Shown: positions 53,371 through 63,206 of the stretch, one piece after another
How positions within the stretch are numbered: position 1 is the stretch's first letter
Layout of the letters: every line of letters starts with the position of its first letter
Source: Sinorhizobium fredii
GTDB taxonomy: Bacteria > Pseudomonadota > Alphaproteobacteria > Rhizobiales > Rhizobiaceae
Direction of reading: 5' to 3'
DNA length: 64,000 nt
NCBI RefSeq assembly: GCF_002944405.1
Contig: NZ_CP024307.1
Coordinates: 3,391,001-3,455,000 of the forward strand
Position numbers and translations under genes: made by a program
The notes under the pieces: model-generated
What the model was told of the DNA's origin: nothing
The model's input: only the letters and a program-made list of their open reading frames with translations
Databases searched by the model: none

Positions 53371-54912
53371 TTATGCCGCTTCGCGCAGTGGATTGTCGGG
53401 ATCGATGCCGTAATCCTTGAGTTTTCGGTAGAGCGTCGAGCGCCCGATGCCGAGTTTGCGGGCCACTTGGCTCATCTGGCCGCGATAGAACTTCAGCGCA
53501 AACCGAATCAGTTCCTCCTCGACCTCGGCAAGCTTGCGCACTTCGCCGCCCTGATCGACGCTGGCGATGGCGTTCTCGAACCGTCCTTCGGAAACCGCGC
53601 CGAACGAGTCGGACTTTTCCTGAGGTTCAGCGCGCGGAACGTGAACGGTCGCAGGGGCGGGAGCCGCGCGGCGGTCCGGACCCGCCTCGCCCCAGGAGAG
53701 CCCGCCACGGTCGGCAACGACATAGCCCGGTATCTGGGTGGCGATCTGCGGAAAGTCCTTGACGGTGAGGTCGCCGCCGTCGGCAAGCACGACGGCGCGG
53801 AAGATGGCGTTTTCGAGCTGGCGGATGTTGCCGGGCCAGTCATAGGCGGTCAGCAGCGCCATCGCCCCGTTCGAAACCGTCAAGGGGTGGTTGAGCCTCT
53901 GCTCAGCGGTGAATCGCTCGACGAAGGCGCGCACCAGGACGGGAATGTCCTCCTTGCGCCGGCGGAGCGCCGGGATGGTGATCGGGAAGACGTTGAGGCG
54001 ATAGTAGAGGTCCTCGCGGAAGCGCCCTTCGCGCACCTCGTTGATCAGATCCTTATTGGTGGCCGAGATCAGCCGCACACTGACCCGCTGCGGCTGGCGC
54101 GCGCCGACCGTCTCGATCTCGCCCTGCTGGACGGCGCGCAGCAGCTTCACCTGAACCTCGAGCGGCAGGTCGCCGATCTCGTCGAGGAAGAGCGTGCCAC
54201 CGTCCGCATCGACGAATTTGCCGCTGTGCTTTTCGGTCGCGCCGGTGAACGCCCCCTTCTCATGGCCGAAGAGGATGCTCTCCACGAGATTGTGCGGGAT
54301 GGCACCGCAGTTGACGGTGACGAAGGGCTTGCCGGCCCGGTCGCTTGCCGCCTGGATCGCCCGCGCAACCATCTCCTTGCCGACGCCGGATTCACCCTCG
54401 AGCACGATCGGGATATTCGATTGCGCGGCGCGGCGCGCCAGGTCGAGCACCCGGATCATCGCCGGGCTCGCCGAAACGATATCGTCGAAACCGACGGCGC
54501 CGCCGCGCGGCCGGCGAGAGGTTTTGACCCGCCCGTCGCGGCTCGCCATCTTCAGCACGTTGCCGATGGCGATCGACAGCCGCTCCGGCGAGACAGGCTT
54601 GACGAGGAAGTCGAAGGCGCCCGCCTGCATCGCCTGCACGACCGTCTCGATGCCGCCCTGCCCGGTCTGGACGATGACCGGCGTGTCGATACCGCGTTCG
54701 GCAAGCGCCTCGAGAAAGCCGTGGCCATTCATCTCCGGCATCAACAGATCGAGCAGGATGAGGTTGATCATGCCGCCCTTGCGTTCCAACAGTTCGAGCC
54801 CGCTGCGCCCGTTGTCGGCGAGATGCGCGACATGGCCGAGCCGCTCGATCATGTTCGTCAGCAAACGGCGCTGCACCGGATCGTCGTCGATGACAAGAAT
54901 ATGGGATGTCAC
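53371..54912 (-). CDS. NtrC-family response regulator, sigma-54-dependent activator
   Basis: A 513-residue three-domain activator. The receiver (residues 1-120) has LVIDDDPVQRRL, the phosphorylation Asp in LILLDLLMPEMNG and the Lys in FLVKPVSP. The AAA+ domain (about 150-385) has Walker A EGESGVGKEM, the sigma-54 contact loop GAFTGA and Walker B GGTLFLDEIG. A Fis-type helix-turn-helix closes it (VARKLGIGRSTLYRKLKDYG). No sensor kinase is adjacent, so it is an orphan in this window. It resembles TacA-type regulators, but the identity is not certain. TGCCA motifs upstream may be autoregulatory sites. Confidence 0.94.
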   Translation of the reverse strand: MTSHILVIDDDPVQRRLLTNMIERLGHVAHLADNGRSGLELLERKGGMINLILLDLLMPEMNGHGFLEALAERGIDTPVIVQTGQGGIETVVQAMQAGAFDFLVKPVSPERLSIAIGNVLKMASRDGRVKTSRRPRGGAVGFDDIVSASPAMIRVLDLARRAAQSNIPIVLEGESGVGKEMVARAIQAASDRAGKPFVTVNCGAIPHNLVESILFGHEKGAFTGATEKHSGKFVDADGGTLFLDEIGDLPLEVQVKLLRAVQQGEIETVGARQPQRVSVRLISATNKDLINEVREGRFREDLYYRLNVFPITIPALRRRKEDIPVLVRAFVERFTAEQRLNHPLTVSNGAMALLTAYDWPGNIRQLENAIFRAVVLADGGDLTVKDFPQIATQIPGYVVADRGGLSWGEAGPDRRAAPAPATVHVPRAEPQEKSDSFGAVSEGRFENAIASVDQGGEVRKLAEVEEELIRFALKFYRGQMSQVARKLGIGRSTLYRKLKDYGIDPDNPLREAA

Positions 54913-54945
54913 GAAAGCCTCCTGCTCAGGACACGCGGTACTCTT

Positions 54946-54987
54946 TGGCCAGCCTCATGTGCCAAATCATGCCAGCCATTCGTGCCA
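54946..54987 (-). promoter_or_regulatory. cluster of TGGCA motifs upstream of the response regulator
   Basis: On the minus strand TGGCAC, TGGCAT, TGGCAC and TGGCCA follow each other within 42 bases (plus-strand TGCCA at 54983, 54970 and 54960), 35-75 bases before the regulator start. Spacings do not fit a -24/-12 sigma-54 promoter. Confidence 0.35.
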
Positions 54988-55096
54988 TAAAGGGCTGAAC
55001 ATCGTGTTTTGAGAAATGCTTGCATTTTAGCCATTGCGGGCGGTAGCAATGCGCCCCATATCGCTGCCTTCCATAGTCAAAAGGAGAGAACCGCCG

Positions 55097-56965
55097 ATGA
55101 CCCTCGCCTCGCCCCTTCTCGCCGCCGTCGGTCCCTCTCCACTGCTCACGCCGGCCGGGCAGGCGGCCCGCCCGGCGGCAGATCTCGGCGAGTTGCCCAC
55201 CTGGCGGCTCGAGGATCTCTACGCCTCGGCCACCTCCGACGAGTTCCGCTCCGACCTCGCAAAGGCGGAATCCGACGCGCTCGCCTTCGAGAACAAGTGG
55301 AAGGGCAAGCTCGCGGAGGCCGCCGGCAGGACGGGCGATCAAGGCGTCGGCGCGGCCGTCAAGGAGTTCGAGGCGCTCGAGGACCTGATGGGCCGCATCG
55401 CCTCCTTCGCCGGCCTCACCTATTTCTCCGATACGTCCAATCCGGCGAACGGCAAACTCTATGGCGACGTCCAATCGAAGCTCACCGACATATCGGCGCA
55501 TCTGTTGTTCTTCTCGCTGGAACTCAATCGGATCGACGACAAGGTGATTGATGCGGCGCTCGAGGCGGACAGCCTCGCTGCCCACTACAAGCCCTGGATT
55601 CTCGACCTGCGCAAGGACAAGCCCTACCAACTCGACGACAAGCTCGAGCAGCTTTTCCTCGAAAAATCGATGACCGGGGCAAGTGCATTCAACCGGCTGT
55701 TCGACGAGACGATCGCCTCGCTCACCTTTTCGGTCGATGGCGAAGCGCTGCCGCTCGAGGTGACCTTGAACCTCCTGCAGGATCCGTCCTCCGAAAACCG
55801 CAAGAAGGCAGCCATGGCGCTGGCCGAAACTTTCAAGGCGAATATCCGCACCTTTACCCTCGTTACCAATACGCTCGCCAAGGACAAGGAGATCTCGGAC
55901 CGCTGGCGCGGCTTCGAGGACATCGCCGACAGCCGCCATCTCGCCAACCGGGTCGAGCGTGAAGTGGTGGACGCGCTCGCTGCGGCGGTCAAGACTGCCT
56001 ATCCGCGTCTGTCGCATCGCTATTACGCGCTGAAGGCCAAGTGGCTCGGCATGGAACAGATGGAGTTCTGGGACCGCAACGCGCCACTGCCGGAAACGCC
56101 GACCGCGCTGATCCCGTGGGCCGAGGCGAAGGACACGGTCCTATCCGCCTATCACGGCTTCGCGCCGGAAATGGCTTCGATCGCCCGGCGCTTCTTCGAA
56201 GACCGCTGGATCGACGCGCCGGTGCGGCCGGGCAAGGCCCCCGGCGCCTTCGCCCATCCAACGGTTCCGTCCGTCCATCCTTACGTGCTCGTCAACTATA
56301 TGGGCAAGCCGCGCGACGTGATGACGCTAGCCCATGAGCTCGGCCATGGCGTCCACCAGGTGCTTGCCGGTGGCCAGGGCGCGCTAATGGCGTCGACGCC
56401 GCTGACGCTCGCCGAAACCGCCTCCGTCTTCGGCGAGATGCTGACCTTCCGCGCGCTGCTCGACAGCACCAAGGACAAGCGCGAGCGCAAGGCGATGCTC
56501 GCCCAGAAGGTCGAGGACATGATCAACACGGTGGTGCGGCAAATCGCCTTCTACGAGTTCGAACGCAAGGTCCACACGGCGCGCAAGCAGGGCGAACTGA
56601 CGGCCGACGATCTCGGCGAACTTTGGCTTTCGGTGCAAAGCGAAAGCCTCGGGCCGGCCATCCGGATTTCGGAGGGCTATGAGACCTACTGGGCCTATAT
56701 CCCGCATTTCATCCACTCGCCCTTCTATGTCTATGCCTATGCCTTCGGCGATTGCCTGGTGAACTCGCTCTATGCCGTCTATCGCAACGCCGAAAGCGGC
56801 TTCCAGCAGAAGTATTTCGAGCTCCTGAAGGCCGGCGGAACCAAGCATCATTCCGAACTCCTGGCGCCCTTCGGGCTCGATGCCGCCGATCCGTCGTTCT
56901 GGGCACAGGGGCTGTCGATGATTGAGGGCCTGATCGACGAGCTGGAAGCGCTTGATAGGGCGTGA
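55097..56965 (+). CDS. M3-family oligoendopeptidase
   Basis: A 622-residue cytoplasmic zinc peptidase of the PepF/M3B type, which degrades peptides. The zinc motif is LAHELGHGVHQ (HExxH), with the downstream glutamate in LAETASVFGEML. The N-terminal half is the usual helical lid. ATG 55097 follows AAGGAGAG. The frame extends back to 55034, but the extra residues do not look coding. The gene is divergent from the response regulator. Confidence 0.95.
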   Translation: MTLASPLLAAVGPSPLLTPAGQAARPAADLGELPTWRLEDLYASATSDEFRSDLAKAESDALAFENKWKGKLAEAAGRTGDQGVGAAVKEFEALEDLMGRIASFAGLTYFSDTSNPANGKLYGDVQSKLTDISAHLLFFSLELNRIDDKVIDAALEADSLAAHYKPWILDLRKDKPYQLDDKLEQLFLEKSMTGASAFNRLFDETIASLTFSVDGEALPLEVTLNLLQDPSSENRKKAAMALAETFKANIRTFTLVTNTLAKDKEISDRWRGFEDIADSRHLANRVEREVVDALAAAVKTAYPRLSHRYYALKAKWLGMEQMEFWDRNAPLPETPTALIPWAEAKDTVLSAYHGFAPEMASIARRFFEDRWIDAPVRPGKAPGAFAHPTVPSVHPYVLVNYMGKPRDVMTLAHELGHGVHQVLAGGQGALMASTPLTLAETASVFGEMLTFRALLDSTKDKRERKAMLAQKVEDMINTVVRQIAFYEFERKVHTARKQGELTADDLGELWLSVQSESLGPAIRISEGYETYWAYIPHFIHSPFYVYAYAFGDCLVNSLYAVYRNAESGFQQKYFELLKAGGTKHHSELLAPFGLDAADPSFWAQGLSMIEGLIDELEALDRA

Positions 56966-57001
56966 TCCAGCCAGGACGGCGACTGACAGCGACGGCTTTA
57001 G

Positions 57002-58159
57002 ATGATCGAACACGGGCCCTTTGTCCTCTTCCGGGACGACAGCGAAGACTGCACGACAGTCTTCGCTGAGCCGTCGCGCGTGATCACGGCGCGCACGCGG
57101 GCAGAGTTCCGCCGCGGACTTTCAGAACTCGAGGCTGCCCGCCGTGCCGGCAAATGGCTCGCCGGCTATATGGCCTATGAGGCGGGCCATCTCTTCGAGG
57201 AAAAGCTCACGCCCTTCGCCGAGGAAAACCGCGAGACGCCGCTGATGTCCTTTGGTGTCTTCGACGCGCCGGCGGAAGGCCACCCCCTCGCCGAGCCGCG
57301 CCGACGCCTGGAAAACGAACCGTTCCTTTCCCAGGCCCGCGCCGGCTGGGATCTTCCTGCCTATCGCCAACGCTTCGAGCGGCTGCACCAGCACCTGCGA
57401 CGGGGCGATTGCTACCAGGCGAACCTGACGATGCCGATCCACGCGCGCTGGTCCGGCGACCCGCGCGCCGCCTTCTGGTCGCTGATCGAACGCCAGCCGG
57501 TGAAATACGGGGCACTCGTGGCGCTCGACGGGCCGCTCCTGCTGTCGCGCTCGCCCGAGCTCTTCTTCCGTGTCGATGCGGACGGCTGGATCGAGACGCA
57601 TCCGATGAAGGGCACGGCACCACGCGGGGCGACCGCTGAGGAGGACGCGGCGATCATCGCCGAGATGCGCGAAGACGAGAAAACCCAGGCCGAAAACCGG
57701 ATGATCGTCGACCTGCTGCGCAACGACATCTCCCGCGTCACCGCGGTCGGTACGCTCGATGTGCCGAAGCTCTTCGAGATCGAGACCTACCCGACCGTTC
57801 ATCAGATGGTGAGCCATGTTCGGGCCAAGCTCCTGCCGGACATTACGATCGCCGACATCTTCGCCGCCCTTTTTCCGTGCGGCTCCGTGACCGGCGCGCC
57901 GAAAATGCGGGCGATGGAAATCCTGCACGAGCTGGAATCCGGCCCTCGCGATGCCTATTGCGGGGCGATCGGCTTCATCGCGCCGAACGGCGTCATGCGC
58001 TTCAATGTGGCGATCCGGACGATTTCGGTATTTCCCGACGGCCGCGCCATCTTCAATGTCGGCGGCGGCATCGTCTTCGATTCCAAGGTCGAGGCCGAAT
58101 ACGACGAGTGCCTCTTGAAGGCGCGTTTCGCCGTCGGCGACGCCGAGATCGACCGATGA
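57002..58159 (+). CDS. pabB: aminodeoxychorismate synthase component I
   Basis: A 385-residue chorismate-binding enzyme making 4-amino-4-deoxychorismate for folate. The core has RGDCYQANLTMP, ETHPMKGTAPRG, MIVDLLRNDISRV and the C-terminal CGSVTGAPKMRAM. It is shorter than anthranilate synthase component I and lacks a glutaminase domain, so a separate PabA must supply ammonia. It overlaps the next gene by ATGA. Confidence 0.93.
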   Translation: MIEHGPFVLFRDDSEDCTTVFAEPSRVITARTRAEFRRGLSELEAARRAGKWLAGYMAYEAGHLFEEKLTPFAEENRETPLMSFGVFDAPAEGHPLAEPRRRLENEPFLSQARAGWDLPAYRQRFERLHQHLRRGDCYQANLTMPIHARWSGDPRAAFWSLIERQPVKYGALVALDGPLLLSRSPELFFRVDADGWIETHPMKGTAPRGATAEEDAAIIAEMREDEKTQAENRMIVDLLRNDISRVTAVGTLDVPKLFEIETYPTVHQMVSHVRAKLLPDITIADIFAALFPCGSVTGAPKMRAMEILHELESGPRDAYCGAIGFIAPNGVMRFNVAIRTISVFPDGRAIFNVGGGIVFDSKVEAEYDECLLKARFAVGDAEIDR

Positions 58160-58782
58160 CGGATTTCTCGCTGATCGAGACCCTGCGCTACGAACCGGAG
58201 GCCGGCTTCGTCCGCCTTAGGCTGCACCTTGCCCGACTGACGCGGTCCGCGAGGCGTCTCGGTTTTGCCGGCACCGCGGAGGCCGAGGAGCGGCTGTTCG
58301 AGGCAGTCCGCAACTCGCGCGGCGCTTTGCGCGTCCGCCTTACGCTCGACCGCGAGGGTGCCATAGCGGTTACGACCGCGCCGTTCGTGCCGCTGTCGGC
58401 CGATGCGCTGTGGCGTGTCCGGATCGCTTCGACCCGGCTCGATTCTTCGGACCGGCTGCTTCGCATGAAGACGACGCGGCGCGGCGCCTACGAAACGGCG
58501 CGCAGCGAGTTTTCCTCGGCCGAGGCCGACGAGGTGGTGCTGCTGAACGAGAAGGGCGAGATCTGCGAGGGGACGATCACCTCGATCTTTCTCGACGACG
58601 GCGACGGCATATTGCAGACGCCGCCGATCGCCTGTGGTCTGCTCGCCGGCGTGCTGCGCAGCGAACTCATCTGCCAGCGGCGCGCGCGAGTGGCGCGGCT
58701 GTCGGCTGCCGACCTTCGGCGCGGCCGTCTCTATGTCGGCAATTCACTACGAGGTCTGATCCGGGCGGAACTCGTGGTCTGA
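58156..58782 (+). CDS. pabC: aminotransferase class IV, aminodeoxychorismate lyase-like
   Basis: A 208-residue protein of the PLP fold IV family. Coupling to pabB suggests the lyase step giving 4-aminobenzoate. The lysine lies in LRMKTTRRGAYETA, and the E/N loop in DEVVLLNEKGEICEGTITSI. It is shorter than E. coli PabC, and the N-terminal part is compact. The identity as PabC is mainly from position. The 3' end overlaps the convergent GGDEF gene by 36 bases. Confidence 0.8.
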   Translation: MTDFSLIETLRYEPEAGFVRLRLHLARLTRSARRLGFAGTAEAEERLFEAVRNSRGALRVRLTLDREGAIAVTTAPFVPLSADALWRVRIASTRLDSSDRLLRMKTTRRGAYETARSEFSSAEADEVVLLNEKGEICEGTITSIFLDDGDGILQTPPIACGLLAGVLRSELICQRRARVARLSAADLRRGRLYVGNSLRGLIRAELVV

Positions 58783-59697
58783 GCCTGGCAGGGTGTAGCG
58801 CTTCACCCGGTCGCGGCCCTCGCGCTTCGCCAGATGGAGCGCCTGGTTGGCGCGGGAATAGATATCGCTGACCTTGTCGCCGTCGCGATACTCCGCAAGC
58901 CCGACCGAACACGTGTAGTAAAACTCCGGAATGTTGGAGAGCGGCCTGGCGCCTCGTATCTTCTCCAAAAGGCGATCGAGGATGAGGTTCGACTCGCTGA
59001 CCGTCGTATCGGGCAGGATCAGCATGAACGCCTCGCCGCCGATGCGGCCGAAGCAGTCGGAGCGGCGGACGAAGCCTTGCATCTGGCGTGCGAAGTCGAG
59101 CAGGACCTCGTCGGCGCGCTGCGGGCCGTAACGGTCGTTGATCGCCTTGAAATAGTCGATGTCGACAATCGCCACGCAACCCCACATCTGCGGATTCTCG
59201 GCGCAGTCCTGGATGAACTCGGCAAGCTTCCCGAGCGTATGGCGGCGGTCGGGGACGTGGACCAGTTCCTCCACCGGCGAATCCCGCAAGGCGAAATCCC
59301 TGTCCTTCCGGTGCTTGCGCTCCTCCTCCCGTATCCCGGTCACGTCGACCGCCATGGAGAGCGTCCAGCCCTTTTCGTCAACGGTCTCGGTCACCCACAG
59401 CGACCGCCCGTCATGCAGTTCGGCTTCCGACGCACGAGACGGCACGCTGCGGCGCCGCGCGAGCGCCGTGGCGATCCAGGTCTCGATGTCGTCGATCCCG
59501 AGCATTGCGCCCCGGCCTGCCGCGTGATTGCGGCGCATGATCTCTTCCCATGTCGGCGACTCGTCGGCGCCGACATGAAAAGTGGAACGGAATGCCGAAT
59601 TGGCAAAGCGCAGCCGATCGTGCTGATCGTAGAGCGAGATCAGCACGGGCGATCGGGCTTGCAAACCCATCAGGGCCTTGAGGTAATCACCGGTCAC
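58747..59697 (-). CDS. PAS-GGDEF protein with GGEAF signature
   Basis: A protein of about 316 residues with a PAS-like sensor (residues 10-130: SPVLISLYDQHDRLRFANSA) and a GGDEF domain from about 155. The A-site reads FGRIGGEAFMLIL, so the fourth residue of GG[D/E]EF is alanine. The metal-binding first half (CVAIVDIDYFKAINDRYG) is intact. It may be a diguanylate cyclase of low or no activity, or a c-di-GMP/GTP sensor. I chose GTG 59697 with GGAG upstream; a TTG at 59730 would add 11 residues. Confidence 0.85.
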   Translation of the reverse strand: MTGDYLKALMGLQARSPVLISLYDQHDRLRFANSAFRSTFHVGADESPTWEEIMRRNHAAGRGAMLGIDDIETWIATALARRRSVPSRASEAELHDGRSLWVTETVDEKGWTLSMAVDVTGIREEERKHRKDRDFALRDSPVEELVHVPDRRHTLGKLAEFIQDCAENPQMWGCVAIVDIDYFKAINDRYGPQRADEVLLDFARQMQGFVRRSDCFGRIGGEAFMLILPDTTVSESNLILDRLLEKIRGARPLSNIPEFYYTCSVGLAEYRDGDKVSDIYSRANQALHLAKREGRDRVKRYTLPGSDHEFRPDQTS

Positions 59698-59814
59698 GGT
59701 TGGTCTGCTCCAGCTTGAACAACAAATCAATCACGGCGCGAAGCGGACGGATCAACTAAAGCTATAGCACGAAAAGCTTGCGGCAAGTCGTACAACATGT
59801 GAAACCAAGGGAAA

Positions 59815-60726
59815 ATGGCTAAGTCGCAGAACGTGCCGAATTCGCACATGAAGCACACACCTTATGACGGTTCGTCGAAGCCCTTCACGATCGGGCTCAC
59901 GCAGCTCGACCCCGATCGCTGGATCGAGCCGGACGAGGCGCTGGACTTTTATCTCAGCGAAAAGGCGAGGCTGCTTGCCACAAGCCGCCAAGAGGTCTTC
60001 GCGGCCGAGGACGGGACCGACACTGCCCAGTGGGAATTGCTCGATCTTCTGACCGACTACCTCCAGCACCGCTACCCCGAGCTTTATCGGCGGGAAAACG
60101 GCACGATGATCGCCGGCGGCCGCCGCGTTGCGTTCGACGACGACGTTCCTCTCGTCATCGCCGGCTCGCTGATCCAGGATGATCTGGCGATCCTCGAACG
60201 CAAGGCCGGCGAATGGCGGCTTACCGCCGCCTATGTCGCCTTTCCGTCGTCCTGGTCTCTCCGTGAGAAGTTCGGCCGGACGCTCGACGAAATTCACGCC
60301 CCGGTGCCTGGCTTCGAGCGCGGAAGCCGCAATGCGGAGCTGATCGCCCGCATGTTCGACAATCTCTCGCCGGCCCGCTTCGTCGAGCGCTTCAACTGGG
60401 CGGTCAATGTCGACGGCGCGCTGCATCTGCCGAAATCGAAGGCCGAGGGCATCGGCGCCGAGGCCGTCCACCTGACCGAGGACGGCACCTTCATTCGCGT
60501 CGAGAGGCAGACGCTTCGCAAGCTGCCGCGAACCGGCGCGATCGTCTTCACCATCCGCATCTATTCCGACCCGGTTGCCGCGCTCAGAAACAGGCCCGAC
60601 GCGGCCGCTCTTGCCCGCGTCTTCATCGGACAGTTGAACGACCTGACGCCGCCGCAGGCGGCCTACAAGGGCCTCGTCAGCAAGCGGGAGGCGCTGATCT
60701 CGGCCCTCCTATCGATAGCCGGTTAA
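59815..60726 (+). CDS. DUF3445 / heme-dependent oxidative N-demethylase-like protein
   Basis: A 303-residue protein of the DUF3445 family. Fungal and bacterial members (HODM type) bind heme and oxidatively demethylate amines. Characteristic parts are KPFTIGLTQLDPDRWIEPDE, the central VIAGSLIQDDLAILERKAGE and the C-terminal VFTIRIYSDPVAAL. The start may be ATG 59815 or 59848. The substrate in rhizobia is unknown. Confidence 0.8.
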   Translation: MAKSQNVPNSHMKHTPYDGSSKPFTIGLTQLDPDRWIEPDEALDFYLSEKARLLATSRQEVFAAEDGTDTAQWELLDLLTDYLQHRYPELYRRENGTMIAGGRRVAFDDDVPLVIAGSLIQDDLAILERKAGEWRLTAAYVAFPSSWSLREKFGRTLDEIHAPVPGFERGSRNAELIARMFDNLSPARFVERFNWAVNVDGALHLPKSKAEGIGAEAVHLTEDGTFIRVERQTLRKLPRTGAIVFTIRIYSDPVAALRNRPDAAALARVFIGQLNDLTPPQAAYKGLVSKREALISALLSIAG

Positions 60727-60870
60727 GCAATATCCGAAATCGCGGTTGACCCGCCGGCCCTTTATTGTGACACGAAACTATGCTCTAGGGCCTCACGCGA
60801 GATTCCGAAGCGCGCTGTTCCGCGCGCATTCAAGCAGCATCAGAGACGTTTTGTCAGGAGAGACGCAAAA

Positions 60871-62322
60871 ATGGCAGACACCAGCTACCCGGTCTATGGC
60901 GAGATTACCGGCCCGATCGTGATGATCGGCTTCGGTTCGATCGGCCACGGCACCTTGCCGCTGATCGAGCGCCACTTCAAATACGACAAGAGCCGGCTGA
61001 TCGTGGTGGAGCCCCGTGAAGACGCCAAGGACACGGAGATTTTTGCCCGCCACGGCGTCCGCCACGTCCGCGCCGCCGTGACTAAGGACAATTACAAGGA
61101 ACTGCTGAAGCCGCTCCTGTCCGAAGGCGGCGGCCAGGGCTTCTGCGTCAACCTCTCGGTCGACACCTCGTCGCTCGACATCATCAAGCTCTGCCGCAAG
61201 CTCGACGTACTCTACATCGACACGGTCGTCGAGCCGTGGCTCGGCTTCTATTTCGACTCCGAGATGGACAACGCCGCGCGCACCAACTACGCGCTGCGCG
61301 AGACGGTGCGCCGCGAGAAGGAAAAGAACCCAGGCGGCACCACGGCGATTTCGACCTGCGGCGCCAATCCGGGCATGGTCTCCTGGTTCGTCAAGAAGGC
61401 GCTCCTCAACCTCGCCGACGATCTCGGCCTCAAATACGAGGAACCGCACCAGGACGACCGTGAAGACTGGGCCAAGCTGATGAAGAAGGCCGGCGTCAAG
61501 GGCATCCACATCGCCGAGCGCGACACCCAGCGCACCAAGCACCCGAAGCCGCTCAACGTCTTCTGGAACACCTGGTCGGTCGAAGGCTTCATCTCGGAAG
61601 GCATGCAGCCGGCCGAACTCGGCTGGGGCACCCATGAGAACTGGATGCCGAAGAACGCTAGGAGACACAAGAAGGGTTGCCAGGCGGCGATCTACCTCGA
61701 GCAGCCGGGCGCCAACACCCGCGTGCGCAGCTGGTGCCCGACGCCGGGTCCGCAATACGGCTTCCTCGTCACCCATAACGAATCGATCTCGATCGCCGAC
61801 TTCTTCACCGCCCGCGACAAGAACGGCGAAGTCACCTATCGGCCGACCTGCCACTATGCCTATCATCCGGCCAACGACGCGGTCCTGTCGCTGCACGAAA
61901 TGTTCGGCAACGGCGGCACGCCGCAACCGGTGCACCACGTGCTCGACGAGACGGAACTCGAGGACGGCATCGACGAACTCGGCGTGCTGCTCTACGGCCA
62001 CGAAAAGAACGCCTACTGGTACGGCTCGCGCCTGTCGCTGGAGGAAACCCGCCGCATCGCCCCCTATCAGAACGCCACCGGCCTGCAGGTGACGAGCGCC
62101 GTTCTCGCCGGCATGGTCTGGGCGCTGGAGAACCCGAAGGCCGGCATCGTCGAGGCCGACGAGATGGACTACAGGCGCTGCCTCGAAGTGCAGCTTCCCT
62201 ATCTCGGTCCGGTCGAAGGCCACTACACCGATTGGACGCCGCTCGACGGCCGGCCCGGCCTCTTCCCGGAAGACATCGACACCAAGGACCCCTGGCAGTT
62301 CAAGAACATCCTTGTCCGCTAA
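60871..62322 (+). CDS. hss: homospermidine synthase
   Basis: A 483-residue NAD-dependent enzyme making sym-homospermidine from putrescine, the main triamine of rhizobia. The Rossmann motif IVMIGFGSIGHGTLPLI starts the protein. Later come STCGANPGMVSWFVKKALL, the NVFWNTWSVEGFISEG segment and WYGSRLSLEETRRIAP. Monocistronic, with a long GC hairpin 8 bases after the stop. Confidence 0.97.
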   Translation: MADTSYPVYGEITGPIVMIGFGSIGHGTLPLIERHFKYDKSRLIVVEPREDAKDTEIFARHGVRHVRAAVTKDNYKELLKPLLSEGGGQGFCVNLSVDTSSLDIIKLCRKLDVLYIDTVVEPWLGFYFDSEMDNAARTNYALRETVRREKEKNPGGTTAISTCGANPGMVSWFVKKALLNLADDLGLKYEEPHQDDREDWAKLMKKAGVKGIHIAERDTQRTKHPKPLNVFWNTWSVEGFISEGMQPAELGWGTHENWMPKNARRHKKGCQAAIYLEQPGANTRVRSWCPTPGPQYGFLVTHNESISIADFFTARDKNGEVTYRPTCHYAYHPANDAVLSLHEMFGNGGTPQPVHHVLDETELEDGIDELGVLLYGHEKNAYWYGSRLSLEETRRIAPYQNATGLQVTSAVLAGMVWALENPKAGIVEADEMDYRRCLEVQLPYLGPVEGHYTDWTPLDGRPGLFPEDIDTKDPWQFKNILVR

Positions 62323-62329
62323 GCCGATT

Positions 62330-62357
62330 GCGCCCGGAGCTCGCTGGCTCCGGGCGC
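62330..62357 (+). terminator. hairpin after hss
   Basis: An 11-bp perfect stem GCGCCCGGAGC (62330-62340) with 62347-62357, 6-base loop. No T-run follows. The 259 bases to omp10 hold no other clear gene. Confidence 0.6.
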
Positions 62358-62616
62358 CCCGACCATGATTGTCGCGCCGCGGCGCCGCTTCCTCCTCTTG
62401 CTTGCAGCTCACAACTGAACGGCGAAATCGAAAGCCTCCTGCGGCTTGGGCGCAACGCCCGGCGTACAAAGTCGCCCTGGAACGCTGTTCCGCTGCTCAA
62501 TTTGCCGTCAAGCCGGTTCCGGCGGAGCGAATTATGCGGTAGAGCGGGGCGAACAGAAGTCTGTAGCGGCATTGCGTTTGCATTCCGCTTCAACTCGTGA
62601 CGCGGGAGAAACGCCG

Positions 62617-62982
62617 ATGAAGCCACTCGCCATACTGACCATTCTCGCAACCGCCACGGCGCTTGCATCCTGCCAGTCGTCTCCGAGGGAAATCCGCCAG
62701 GCGCCGCAGGCGCGGGCGAGCGGCGTGGAGGGCGCCTGGGTCGATCCGAACGGCATTATCTCTACCTTTGCCGGCGGCACCTTCTCGACGCGCACCACCG
62801 ACACCAACCAGCTTCTCGCTTCCGGCACCTATGTGAATGTCAGCCCGACGCTCGTCGAGATCAACATGACCTCTCTGGTCAGGAATACCCAATCCAGGGT
62901 CAACTGCGCGCTCGTATCACCGGCGCAGCTGAACTGCACGACGGATGCAGGCGCCCAATTCTCGCTCGCCCGCCAGGGCTGA
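62617..62982 (+). CDS. omp10: outer membrane lipoprotein Omp10-like
   Basis: A 121-residue lipoprotein. The signal ends in a lipobox (ATALASC, lipidated Cys at about residue 19). The mature part has [33 protein letters not shown] and [20 protein letters not shown], closely matching the Brucella Omp10 pattern that I remember. ATG 62617 follows GGGAGAA. A strong terminator follows. Confidence 0.92.
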   Translation: MKPLAILTILATATALASCQSSPREIRQAPQARASGVEGAWVDPNGIISTFAGGTFSTRTTDTNQLLASGTYVNVSPTLVEINMTSLVRNTQSRVNCALVSPAQLNCTTDAGAQFSLARQG

Positions 62983-63005
62983 GCAGAGATCCGACAATGC
63001 ATGTC

Positions 63006-63033
63006 AAAGAAGCCTCCGACCGGAGGCTTCTTT
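63006..63033 (+). terminator. terminator of omp10
   Basis: AAAGAAGCCTCCG (63006-63018) pairs with CGGAGGCTTCTTT (63021-63033), followed by GTTTC. Confidence 0.88.
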
Positions 63034-63206
63034 GTTTCTGAGCCGGCTTAACCCTACTTGGAATCCGGCAAAGAAGAGACGTGTTTAGCGCTTGAAGTCC
63101 GGCGCGACTGATGAAAACATCCGGCCTGCTGAAATGCCTCGGCCGGGCGATGATTTCCGACTGGGGCCTGCAATCGGCTGAAGACGACAGGCAACAGGAG
63201 AACATC

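Noticed and set aside
54946..54987. Sigma-54 (-24/-12) promoter before the response regulator
   Set aside because: TGGCAC units are present but no TTGC lies at the required distance.
53356..54990. 544-codon plus-strand frame over the response regulator
   Set aside because: Antisense shadow of a full NtrC-type protein.
60793..62469. 558-codon minus-strand frame over hss
   Set aside because: Antisense shadow of homospermidine synthase.
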